Source of the DNA: Papaver somniferum
Taxonomy: Eukaryota; Streptophyta; Magnoliopsida; Ranunculales; Papaveraceae
NCBI RefSeq assembly: GCF_003573695.1
Contig: NC_039368.1
Coordinates: forward strand, 77,018,374 to 77,082,373
DNA length: 64,000 nt
Direction of reading: 5' to 3'
Shown: piece by piece, positions 1 to 10,370 of the stretch
How positions within the stretch are numbered: the first letter of the stretch is position 1
Layout of the letters: each line of letters opens with the position of its first letter
Notes under the pieces: generated by a model
The model's database searches: none
Told to the model about the DNA's origin: nothing
What the model saw: the letters and a program-made list of their open reading frames with translations, nothing else
Position numbers and translations under genes: made by a program

Positions 1-59
1 CTTTTTTCTTCTTTTGTTGTTGTTGATGTTGTTGAAGATGATGAAGATTTACGTTTCTT

Positions 60-404
60 TGAACTTTCAATTCTCCGATTTCACATGAACTTTCAATTTT
101 TTATGTATTTTTGTTGTATGTTAATGTTAAATAATGAACTCCATTTTAGATATTGAATTATTAGGCGTTCATTCGAAAGAATTTGAATTAGTTTGTGTTT
201 GATAGGTGTGCATTTTGACAAATGAACTAGAGCTGATTTTTGTTCATAATAATGAATTTTGTTTGGGTGTTCATTTGAAAAAATGAATTTTGATTTTTGT
301 TCATAATAATTTGGTGTCCATTTTGATGAATGAACTCTGATTTTTGTTAATAATAATTGGATGTTTATTTTGATGAATGAATACTGATTTTTGTTCATAG
401 TAAT
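60..404. repeat. AT-rich minisatellite, left part
   Basis: Degenerate tandem repeats of roughly 50-55 bp that alternate a 'gtgttcattttgatgaatgaac' -like block with a 'tgatttttgttcataataat' -like block. The same array resumes at 17617 on the far side of the Tat element, so the retrotransposon inserted into it. Open frames here are by-products of the repeat. Positions 1-59 are a CTT/GTT-rich low-complexity stretch with nothing else recognisable. Confidence 0.75.
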
Positions 405-1735
405 TGTTGATGGGGTAAAATGTGGGAAGGAGGAACTAGCCCTGATCATAGAAAGTACTCCCAAGGTGAAGAGAGTTTTATGAGAGGTAATGGTGGATTA
501 ATGATGTCTCAATTAGTGTGCCCTCTTTTCTTTTTATAATGACCATCTTATGAATAAGTTCCCATAAGATTAACATATTACTAAACTACCATTTCCCTTT
601 CCTTAAGTTAATACCAAACTAGGGTTGTGCAAAAAAACCGGAACCGCGGATTTCACCCGTATCCGTCCGCAAAACTACGGGTGAAACTCAATCCGCAAGA
701 GATATGGGATGGATACGGGTGGGATTTTCAAATCCGCATATTTACACGGTTTGGTTGCGTTGGACTTTACAATCCGCGGATTCATCCGCACCCGCGGTTA
801 ATCGATTAAATTCAAATTTGATTAAATCCATGGTGAACAATTACTTCTGTAAATTCAGAGAACATGTGGTTCAAGACTTTCCACAAACACTTTATGTCCG
901 TGAAACTGGTGATAGTGAAAACAGTTTTGCTGCTGAATTTATTTGTCCATTCCTTCCGTGCAAATTTGTTCTCTGCAAATTAACATGTAAACCATTCAAC
1001 AACCAAAATCAACGGAAATATAATCAATTTGTCCTTGTTTTATTACTTGAAATGGTTCCCATGAAATAGAGCAAATAGATACACATCAAGTATAGAATTG
1101 GACATTAATGAAGTACAATCATCAGAGAGATCTCTTTAATATGACCCAATTAATAAGACCTTTATAACAAGTATTTCTGAACCACACGATCCTTCTCAGT
1201 GATATGTCATTCTTTGATCTCTACCATTCATGTCCATAAATTAACATCATAAAAATCTTTAGTCTCCAACAACCATCATTCATGGTAATCTGCTCGGACT
1301 AAATAAGAGAAGAAGAGAATCTTGACAGGGGAAAGTAAAATTAATGGAATGCAGGAGAAAATTCATGTATTTTTTATTTTTTTTGAATAAATCCACGGTT
1401 AATCCGCATCCGGTCCATACCATCCGTAGATCCATGTTAAAATCCGCTGGTGATTGGACCGGACACGGTTGGATTTTACAAATCCGTAACTTTGACGGAT
1501 TGGACGCGGGTGACCCCTAATCCGCATCCGTCCATCCGTTGCACACCCCTATACCAAACCCTAAAAGGATTTCTTCTTGGGCTGAAGCCCATCTAACCTG
1601 ACATGGTCTTGGATAGACTAGAGCTACCCCATCCTAATGGGTTAGGCCTAGTCCCCTAGTCTCTCCATCCTAAAGCGTCCCTTGGTAGGTTAAGGGGTCT
1701 TCTATCTTATGATTGGTTATTTTCATGTATCAACA
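405..1735 (-). repeat. 3' LTR of Tat element, split by a hAT insertion
   Basis: Matches 17226-17616 along its whole length apart from an inserted 932-bp hAT element and its 8-bp target duplication. Removing these leaves 1331-932-8 = 391 bp, exactly the length of the other LTR, which confirms all four boundaries. The terminal inverted 7-mer TGTTGAT/ATCAACA is intact. Confidence 0.95.
620..1551. mobile_element. Non-autonomous hAT transposon inside the LTR
   Basis: Terminal inverted repeats TAGGGTTGTGCA and TGCACACCCCTA match at 11 of 12 positions. They are flanked by a perfect 8-bp duplication TACCAAAC (612-619 and 1552-1559). The intact partner LTR shows the empty site with a single TACCAAAC. 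The 8-bp duplication and TAGGG ends are classic for the hAT superfamily. Subterminal regions are rich in ATCCGC/GCGGAT motifs in both orientations, as expected for transposase binding sites. There is no transposase ORF, so it must have been moved by another element. Confidence 0.93.
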
Positions 1736-1743
1736 TTAATCCC

Positions 1744-1876
1744 TTGACTGTTTGACCGGTCAAAAACCGTGTCAACAATCACATGTTGATGTGGCGGTTT
1801 AAGTTCACGACCCTTGGAATGCTACGATTACTGGCCTATCCAGTAACCGCTGCCTCTTTTACCTCTCTATAAATAG
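1744..1876 (+). promoter_or_regulatory. Putative promoter of the antisense ORF: W-box cores plus TATA box
   Basis: A TATA box TATAAATAG lies at 1868-1876, about 85 bp upstream of the ATG at 1953, followed by a pyrimidine-rich leader that looks like a plant Y-patch. Further upstream are TTGACT (1744-1749) and the perfect palindrome TTTGACCGGTCAAA (1751-1764), giving three W-box cores (TTGAC, two orientations) in about 20 bp. W-boxes are bound by WRKY factors. The promoter sits immediately inside the 3' LTR and fires antisense to the retroelement. That it is active is inference. Confidence 0.6.
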
Positions 1877-1952
1877 AGGAGGCCCCGCTTTCTCGGTTAT
1901 TACCTTTTCACTGCCCCCCCTTTTCTCTTTTTTCCTTATCTCTTTATTCATC

Positions 1953-4063
1953 ATGTCTAATGAATCGCCTAATCGTGACGCGCCCTTCATACCAGAATAG
2001 TATACACTGGAAGAAATAAGGGGTAGTGCTCAGCTTAAAGATCAACTACGTCCGCCAACGGAGGACGATGATACTATTATTTTCATGGCTGATGACATTT
2101 GGATCTCACGCATGCTGAATCCTCATCCGTTTCATCTGCCCGCTTCCGCGAGTTGGCTCATCCGTCCCCAAGCGGAATCACCTCCCATACCTTCCTTTGA
2201 GGATATACCCCGCTTGACAGTTCATAGGGGAGATTATGATTTTCCTTCAATCATATAAATTATAAGGATTATTCGTTCTTTAGGTATAGAGGCTGCTTTT
2301 GAGGATTCAAAGCTTAGATACGTCCGGAGAGACCATGATAGCTTGGTCCCTTTATGTGCGCTGGGGAGTCAATCCTCACATGTTTTTGTTTTCTTGGGGT
2401 GAGGCGACCCCCATCCTAGAAGATGTAGTGGCAACCGATCTACCTGTACATGGCGATACAATTTTTGACAGTTGCTGCCTTCACAAGTCTTTAAACAAGA
2501 GCGACAGAGACCTTCATGATCATTTGATTGTTTCCAAAGCGAACTCCATAACATTCCAACTACCGGGAGAGGTCAAAACTGAGGTCCCGAGTGAAGTAGA
2601 AGACTCGGCAAGTAAAGGGAAGGGTAAAGCAACCGCGTCTGCCACCCATGATCCTCCGGCTAATGTTCCGACTTCTTCAAAGCTTATGGCATCCGCCATA
2701 AAAGCTGTTCAGCCAAAGCCATCCGTTGTTGAGGAATCTGATGATGTACATGAGGTAAAGAGCGGCCAAAATCCGAAGTCCGGGAAACGCCGGGCCTCTT
2801 TCTCATGTTGTATCAAATATTGGGTTCCTCTGCTTTCTAGCCTGCTTTAAAGTGTTCCTCCTCGTGAAGGGGAAACAGATCGAGCAGAGTTGGAAGCCTT
2901 CCTTCTCTATTGGTTATGTCATGATGTATTCGAGTACAGTCCCCGGGATACCATCAAGAATGAGCTTATACCTATGGCCGTGTTGATCTCCCGCGGCGTG
3001 TCATTCCCACTTTCCCCTATGTTTTTGGACAATATGTATCATCATCTAGACTTACTGGTGCGTGATACTCGTCGTGTGGACGGATCTTATACGGTTGAGA
3101 CTTTCCTTCCCGTTAATTTCATTCAAGCATGGGCTTGGGAGCGCTTTCCCTTGTATAGGCCCACTCAGCTGAATCCTCTTGCTCTCTCGCGGCGAGAAGA
3201 AGTCACTCGAAAGGATGGTTCCAAGCATTTCGTGACAGTTCCCGATTCTCATTCTCGGATGGCTCTTTATCACAAAAAGGGATTTCCGCCTAAGACCAAA
3301 CTCAAGGATTTCATGGACAAGGGCGCCGATTTCAACCCTATCACTTATCAAGACGGTCGTACCGGTCCTTCGCATTATAATTTTGTTATTAAATCTCAGA
3401 GGAGAATGTCTTCCGCAGAGACTCCTTCAGCCGAAGATTTTGACATCATTGTCTCTACCTTACCCGGACGTCTTCCTGGTTTTTATGGAAGGAAGTTTTC
3501 ATCTGAAACACAACACCGTTCGTGTGGCTCGACAGCTGGGTTTTGACCAAGGAGTTCCTTATAACCCTCCACTCCCCTCCCCGACTGAGGAAGATAGGGA
3601 GGTCCGGAAGAGTTTTGATTGTTTTGTTTTCATAAAAGGTCTTCGGATGAGTGATCGTCAATGTCATTTTGATTTCTTCCAACCTCAATCCCGTCGGAAA
3701 GTTAGTGTTACCAGCAAGTGGCTTGGGTATCGTGATGGCGTCAGTAGGAATGTGCTAAACCTTCTCCTCAAGGAACCGTATGCTTCTCCAGCTCTAACCA
3801 AGGAGGATTTCAAAGAGATGCACGCATCATGTCGCGTGAGGTTGAACGTGGAGACTTCCAAGAAGTATAAACTTTCCTCGAGCAATAAAGGCCGGCCTCT
3901 TCGCCCGCTGGTTACCAGCTGGGACCCTCTTCCGGGTGACGAGTCTTCTCAAGAGGATGGAAAAGGTAGTGCTTTACCACCTCTGTCTGGTTCCAAGAAG
4001 AGAAGACGTCCTCAATCAGTGAAGCCTTTGGATATTCCTCCCGTCGTGTTTCCTCCTGCTAAG
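1953..4063 (+). pseudogene. Antisense ORF of the Tat element: plant mobile domain (PMD) protein, N-terminal exon
   Basis: Starts MSNESPNRDAPF at 1953. The frame is broken by a TAG about 15 codons in, another stop near 2256, a frameshift near 2350, a TAA at 2848-2850 and a frameshift near 3485. Across these breaks the sequence keeps the layout of the plant mobile domain (aminotransferase-like, PMD). The first half has FSWGEATPILEDV and a following LP-x-G turn (about 2391-2452). A lysine/serine-rich low-complexity insert follows. The second half contains FLLYWLCHDVF (about 2899) and a later VARQLGFDQGVP (about 3528). PMD proteins occur as host genes (MAIN/MAIL type) and as extra ORFs of gypsy elements and MULEs. 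Here it lies antisense between integrase and 3' LTR, as in Retand/Grande-type elements. The exon can end at AAG|GT (4063/4064). Its role in the element is unknown. Confidence 0.72.
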
Positions 4064-4328
4064 GTACCTTTTCTTTCTTCCCCTTTTTCGTTTCCCAATT
4101 AATTATGTTTTAGTTTCTTTTATATTTGTTTGCCGCATTCTTTAGAAATCCACGCCTCTTGGCTGGAAGCCTAGGATCCTCCTCTTTGAATAATACATTA
4201 ATCTGCCTCTCAATGAATGGAGGGATGATCATATAGCTAAGTAGATGAAGCGATATGCTGGCGTGTTACATGTTCCGCGATTTCCCTTCATTCGTACCGC
4301 TAATATTTCCCCTCCATTTTCCCCGCAG

Positions 4329-5697
4329 GATCCAAAAATGGGGTCACCGTCCGCAAGTACATTTATTGAGTGTGTGGAACGCCAATTGGGTCGTTCAGTC
4401 AGTCAAAGTGGTCCTGAAGTGCTTTCTCCTCGTATGATTCTACACTCCACTCACACTCTAATTGTAAAGACGATTCAATATCCTAATCATCTTTTTCATA
4501 CTTCTTCCGATATTCTAGGTGCAGCGAGCGAATCTGGGTCGGATCACTCTGTTCATGATTATTCCCAAGAGGACAGTGGTCTTAAAGGCAGTGGTGGGAA
4601 TCAAAGTTCTTCCCCTTCCAAGTCTCGTGAGTACACTATGTTGTCCCTTACTAGGTTTGAGTACTGACACGTGCCAGTCAAGATATTATGTTATTGTTAT
4701 TAAATGCGTTTGTTGATCTATATATACATCTTCATTCCTTATATCCTTCTGATAAAAGATTATTTTACTTCCTCATTATCTCTTGCTTGCATCTCTTATT
4801 AAGTCACTCGGAGGCAGCTGCATTGAGCTCTTATTCCTCCTCTCGCCGATCGGTTCATTCTCCTACCAATCCTCATCCTCTTTCCAACCTGCTATATATT
4901 ATGCATTTTGGGTCATTATTATTACTTCATTGTTGCATTGGAGTACTTATTTATATTTTCTTTTCTCTTTTCAGGATAAGGGAAAACGGGATGGTGCCCA
5001 TGGTAAAGGGATCGGCTCTAACCAACAGGTCAAAGGCAGCGAGTCCGGGAGTGCTAATGATAAACGGGAAAAGCCTTCCAAGCCGACTCCTAAGATTTCT
5101 CGTAGCGTGGATGCCGATGCTGAGCTAATGGCTACTCCGGAAGATCCTCAATTTCAGTATCCTCGCATTATTTCAGCGGCGGAGGCTGGTGTTGATGATC
5201 GCTTCGAACTGGTGCAAGGATTTTGGGTCCCTTCATCTAAAGCGGCCAATTATCGGCGCATAGTGGAGAGATTTGGTCATATGTGTGTTCATGAGGGGAT
5301 GGACGCAAACTCCTTAATCGTGGCTAATGAGGACTTGCTGGATATAGCGGATGGCCTTTCCCAAGCGGAGGAGACTCGCATTGATCCGACTAGATTGAGT
5401 AAATGGGATGCCTCTATTCAAACGTATCTGGTTCTTCAATTTCCCATTCACTGGCTTAAGTATTTGTTGGATATGGCGAAGGAGAGTCACAATGCGCGGA
5501 GCAATTTGCCTCGCGAGATTGAAGAGCTAGACCAGGAGTACGGGCGTTTTCTTAATGTTGCTAATATCAAAAGGAGGCCTATGATCAGCTAATGGCTGAC
5601 GTTGGACTAGTCACTGGTGAGGTGAGGACCGCCCGAGCCGCTGCTGAGGAGGTTAATACGCGCCTTGTCAAGAAGAGGTCTGAGCTGAATATTAATT
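4329..5697 (+). pseudogene. Antisense PMD gene, middle exons (serine-rich linker and start of coiled coil)
   Basis: Two likely exons. The first starts after a pyrimidine tract and CAG at 4328 with DPKMGSPSAS and continues a serine-rich linker to a GTGAGT donor at 4627. The first intron (4064-4328) is phase 0 on both sides, which supports it. The next exon begins after TTTTCAG at 4974 with DKGKRDGAHGKG. It includes a WVPSSKAANYRR segment (about 5226) and a long helical region, LKYLLDMAKESHNARSNL (5457-5510). A frameshift at about 5577 moves to the next frame, which continues AYDQLMADVGLV to about 5690. The second intron's phases do not agree, so either a boundary is different or an indel has occurred. 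No known enzymatic motif is visible. Confidence 0.55.
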
Positions 5698-5932
5698 AAT
5701 TTCTTATTTGTTTTTTATGAGTGGGTTTTGAACAATAATTTCTTCTTTGCTTGGATCAGTCAGGATATTTGATGCTTTTAAGACACATTTGGTTATTTGC
5801 ATTTATTATTATGGTTGAATAGTAATTAATGTGATGTTATCGTTTTGATTCTATTAATAGAGGTAATTAGGGTTGCTCTAGTTAGTAATTTCAAGTTTCT
5901 TTCATTGTCTATGTGAATTGTGATTTGTTGCA

Positions 5933-7534
5933 GATGACTCAGCGTTTACATGGTTATGTTTTAGCCTTAGCTCATGTGCCAACGCTAGTCATTCTTTATG
6001 AGAAGAATCACGAGCTAGCTCGCTTGTTGCTAGTAAAGGATGAAGTAGAAATGCTTCGAGACGTCTGGATGACGAGTAGAGTGGCTGCGCGTGCACAGTT
6101 TGATGAGCAGCATGAGACATATTGAATGGCTCAGAGGGTACATGCATCCGGGAGATTGACCCTAGCGGTTGCAGCGCGCGCTGGATGACACTATTGCTGC
6201 TCGGAATAGGCATGAGCAGTTATTCCAAGAATCAGTGACTATGAATACTGATATTGAGCAGGAAATAGCTGACTTTCGCGCATTCATTACTCAACAAGCG
6301 GGTCCCATTCTTCGCGGGTGTGTTTTAACTCTATGTGTTGTATCTGCTCTTGTTCATCCTACCGATAAAATGCAGAATTAAATCATTTATTAGTGTCAAA
6401 AAATGAAGTGGGTGTGTCACAAACTCATCGACTGATTGCTTTGGATAAAGCGCACAAAGCTTATGAGGAACATAAGGAAACATTGGACATGGCTCGAGGA
6501 TCCCATGCCTCTAACGACGTTATGCATAAGATCCATCAAGTACTTGAGGAAGTACGCATGGCTTATACTGACTCTACTACTCAATATGGTGAAGTGCTTC
6601 TGATGATGCAAGACTTGGACCAGGACATTGCATATTGTCGTTCGCTTATAGCTGATCGTTCGTGAGGGGATTATTACCATTATCCTCCTCGTCATTTCAT
6701 CATCATCATTTTTTTTTAGGGATTCATAAATATTGTCTTGGGTATTTTGTTTTTTGGTTATGTATATATATGTTGAGAATTATTTTTAACTTATCACAGT
6801 AAAAATTTCTTAAGTTCTTTATCTTTTATGTTATGGTTAATCGTGTGAAATTAGTTTTAGAGGAATTGTACTTGAATCGCCTTTTGATGGTAATGCGTCT
6901 TGCGCGTGATACATTTGAGATCGAGAATTCGTGTAAGCATGAGAAGTTGGCAGATGCGGACCATTTGGTGATGAAGGTTCAGAGTGAAGGCGGGTTGCCC
7001 AATATAACTTTTCTTGCATATCACATTCATTGCCACGAGCAGCGCCTGGTTACTCACTTCCAATGCGTAGACACGGACCATAGTGTTAGATCTATTGAAA
7101 TGGCTCTTGCTGAAGATCACAGGGCGCTTCAGGTGCTACCCTAATTATTATATATATATGTATATATATGCTAGAGGTTATCATAAAAGTGATTAGGAAC
7201 TATGGGAGAATCAATCAATGCTTTATGTTTGTCTCTTAAGAAACAAAGACTTGAACTGTTACAAGCTATTGTTATTGGAAATGATCGACTTCTTCGTGAG
7301 TGTGAGGGTTTATTTGAAGTTAGCCAAACGCAGTATCTTAATGCGATGGATTTGTATGTGTATCATTTGAGTGCTTGTAAAATTAACCCTTCAGTGGATA
7401 ACATCATGGCTTCGGACAAGGCGCTTGAAGCATTTTCCGATGCTCATGTCCGGATGGAGCACAAAGAGAATGACTTCGCCATTGCGCGCAGAAGACTGAG
7501 GCACGCGAACTTGGATCTATCTTCGGTTCTTTGA
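5933..7534 (+). pseudogene. Antisense PMD gene, C-terminal coiled-coil exons (broken)
   Basis: A run of short open blocks on the plus strand, each helical and charged: MTQRLHGYVLALAHV from 5933 just after TTGTTGCAG, then 6169-6381, 6393-6665, 6833-7144 and 7202-7534. They read as coiled coil with many E, R, H, L and A residues. The gaps between them carry AT-rich, pyrimidine-rich sequence that looks like degenerate introns, for example CAG|GTGCTACC near 7132. The overall picture is one multi-exon gene with a long C-terminal coiled coil rather than five genes. Exact exon joints cannot be fixed by eye. No homologous domain recognised. Confidence 0.45.
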
Positions 7535-7835
7535 CATAAGGAATCTTTATCCATAAGTTGTTTTATTATTTATTTTCGCTTTATGTATTTCTCCAGATGT
7601 TTGTGAATGAATATATCTATTATGTTATCTTTTATAATTCTAGTGTACTTTACGCATTGTTAATGCTCTTAGTGTTTCACTTGGGTTACACCCATTTTAA
7701 ATTTTCATTTACTTTGTTCCATTTTGCACTTTATCATCAGTCACACTAGTCAGGATTGACACTTATCCAATATATTACGTCTATGGTTCCCTTTGGGAAT
7801 CTTAGCATGTTTGCTAAGGAGCTTATCCGGTTCTT

Positions 7836-8332
7836 AGATTATCGGTGCACTTCATTGATCATGCACGGAACCTAGCCGAACTCGGGGATATTGATGTACT
7901 TCATCAATCATGCATAGACTCTAGCCAGACTCGTGGATATTGGTGTGCTTTATTGGTCAAGCACAGAACCTAGCCATACTCGGGGTTATCGGTGCACTTC
8001 ATTGGCCATGCACAAGACCTATCCAGACTCGGGGCTATCAATGCACTTCATTGGCCATACACAGGACCTAGCCAGACTCGGGTCTATTGGTGCACTTCAT
8101 TGGTCATGCACATAACCTAGCCAGACTCGGGGCTATTGGTGCACTTCATTGGTCATGCATAGAACCTAGCCAGACTATGGGATATTGGTGCACTTCATTG
8201 GTCATGCACATAACCTAGCGAAACTCGGAGCTATTGGTGCATTTTATTGGTCACGCACAGAACATAGCCAGAATCGTGGCTATTGGTGCATTTCATTGGT
8301 CATGCACAGAACCTAGCCAGACTCGGGGCTAC
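7836..8332. repeat. 49-bp tandem repeat array, about ten copies
   Basis: About ten head-to-tail copies of a 49-bp unit containing GGTGCACTTCATTGGTCATG and AACCTAGCCAGACTCG, starting near 7847, 7896, 7946, 7994, 8042, 8091, 8140, 8189, 8238 and 8287. Copies differ at several positions, so the array is not very recent. It lies between integrase and the antisense ORF. Tat-lineage elements are known to carry tandem repeats in this region, and such arrays can seed satellite DNA. No spacers, so this is not CRISPR-like. Confidence 0.95.
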
Positions 8333-8407
8333 TTATATTTTAACACATCATATAAGATAAAGATTATTTATTATTGATAACCAGCCACTCGGCGTACACT
8401 TAGTTTA

Positions 8408-9770
8408 TCATGCATAGTAAGATTTTAACCATTTACCATTAATAGGGGTGTTGATCCGAGATCCTTTCATCCGCTTATGATAATAGTATCCGATTTTCGC
8501 AGCTTCACTGATCATGTATGGGCCTTTCCAGTTTGCGACAAAATTTCCTGTTGTTGCATTGCGCTGGACGTGCGGAGAAATCTTCATGACCACATCGTGT
8601 ACTGCAAATACACGCTCCTTAACCTTTTGATTGTAGTTTCTTGCTGTCCGCTGTCTGTACTTGTCCGCGAATCGTTCGGCTTTAGCTCTATGCTCTTCTA
8701 AGATATCAAGATGTGCGAATCGACTTACCTCATCTGGGGTGGTTAGACTAGCCATAACAACTCGTTTTGAAGGAATATCAATCTTCGCTGGTAGTATCGC
8801 ATGTTATCCGTACACTAGGGAATATGGAGAAGCTCCGGTGGAACTTCTTTTGAAAATGCGGCATTCCCAAAGTGCAAGTGGGAGTTATTCATGCCAACCT
8901 CTCTGATGATCATATACTTTCCGGCTCAATATTCTCAACAATGTTTTATTAGTGGCCTCCACCTGCCCATTTCCCTGGGGATAGTAGACAGTCGAAGTAT
9001 GAAACTTAATGACATATTGATCCAATAACTCCTTGACAGTTTGATTAACAAAAGAAGTTTTGTTATCCGAGCGGATGATCATTGGCGCACCGAATCGATA
9101 TATGATATATTCTTTGATGAACACGGCAATGGTGGCTCCAGCGTAATCACGGAGTGGGATTGCTTCCACCCATTTTGAAGAATATTCAGTTGCAGTGATA
9201 ATGTATTTGTGTCGTCCGGATGAGGTCGGACTAAGTGGTTCGATAATATCAAGTCCCCAACTGTGGAAGGTCCAAGGGGTAACAACACTATGCAGCAGCG
9301 TGTGTGAGGCGTGGATGAGTGGTCCATGGCTCTGGCATTGCTGAAATTTCCTTACGTGTTCAGCTGTTATCGAATTCCATCGTAGGCCAGTAGAATCCTC
9401 CTTCCTATAGTTGTAAGAAGAGTTTCTTCATGCCCTGGTGCTCCGCATTGTGAGTATTGGTCATCAATACCCCTGCTTCTTGTGATAGGCAGTGCAATAT
9501 CGTGTTCCCGTAGCTTTTCCTATAAATAATTCCTTCGCTTATAAAGAATCGGCCCGCCTTCTTCTGAATTTTTAGAGCGTCTTGTCTATTTTTCAGAAGG
9601 CGTTCGTGCTGGATAAAATCTATATATGGTTGCCTCCAATCTTCTATCTCGACACTGCATATCTCTGCTTGCTGCGGAGGTGCTTGACAATACTCGCACT
9701 TATCATGTACCACTGCTGCTTGGGCATCCATGCTCGGCCAATATACTCCCATTCTCTGTAGGCGTCGGTA
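8408..9770 (-). pseudogene. Integrase of the Tat element
   Basis: Minus-strand remnants of a retroviral-type integrase, preceded by the pre-integrase linker (WRQPYIDFIQHERL). A zinc-binding module follows (HNAEHQGMKKLF, GFYWPTMEFD, then a damaged C-x-x-C). The catalytic core keeps its three acidic positions in GLDII, RSDNKTSFVN and GQVEATNKTLLRIL. The core and the C-terminal end are separated by a stop at 8885. The last block, 8408-8755, ends with a GPY-type module (FVANWKGPYMI) and a natural-looking stop. Stops and frameshifts near 9404, 9370 and 9180 break the frame. It would insert element cDNA into chromosomes in the nucleus; this copy cannot. Confidence 0.88.
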
Positions 9771-10370
9771 TAATGGAATTTATACCGTCTGTCCGCAAGA
9801 CTCCGTATAGACTCGGCTCAGTATGTCTTGCGCTTTTATTCTCCCTACACATCACGATAAGGCGCCTCCGGATGTTCGGTAATACAATGCTCCACGTATC
9901 ATAACAAATTGTTTAACACTTTAACGGGTAATAGTCGTTTGCCCGCTTCTTTGGTTATGTCCTCAATATATGATGTTCTCCAATCGTCCTGTTGTTCGAA
10001 CGCTGCATCTTCTTCCATGTGCTCGGTAATTCCCTTATTTTCACCACTACTGTTCCTTCATCCGCCTCACTTAATTGTAGCTTTGCTTATAAAGTGGCTA
10101 ATGCATCAGCGTGTTTATTAGTAGATCTTCCGGTATGCTCAATGACAGTACTTCCTCTCTTTGCTACCAATTCTTGGGCCTCCGCTCGGTAAGGAGCTAA
10201 GTGCGCCTGTTTTACTTGGAAGTCGCTTGACACTTCATTTGTGACTAATTTCGAGTCTCCTTTGATATATATTGCTCCCAGGTTGAGCTCCTCTGCCATG
10301 CGCAACCCTAAAATCAACGCTTCATATTCAGCCACATTATTGCTGCATTCAAAATCTAGCTTGAAAGCGA

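Noticed and set aside
93..464. 123-residue minus-strand ORF
   Set aside because: Lies in the AT-rich minisatellite and runs across the LTR boundary at 405, so it cannot be an ancestral gene.
7836..8332. Regular direct repeats resembling a CRISPR array
   Set aside because: Units are contiguous with no unique spacers, the host is a plant, and the array lies inside a retrotransposon.
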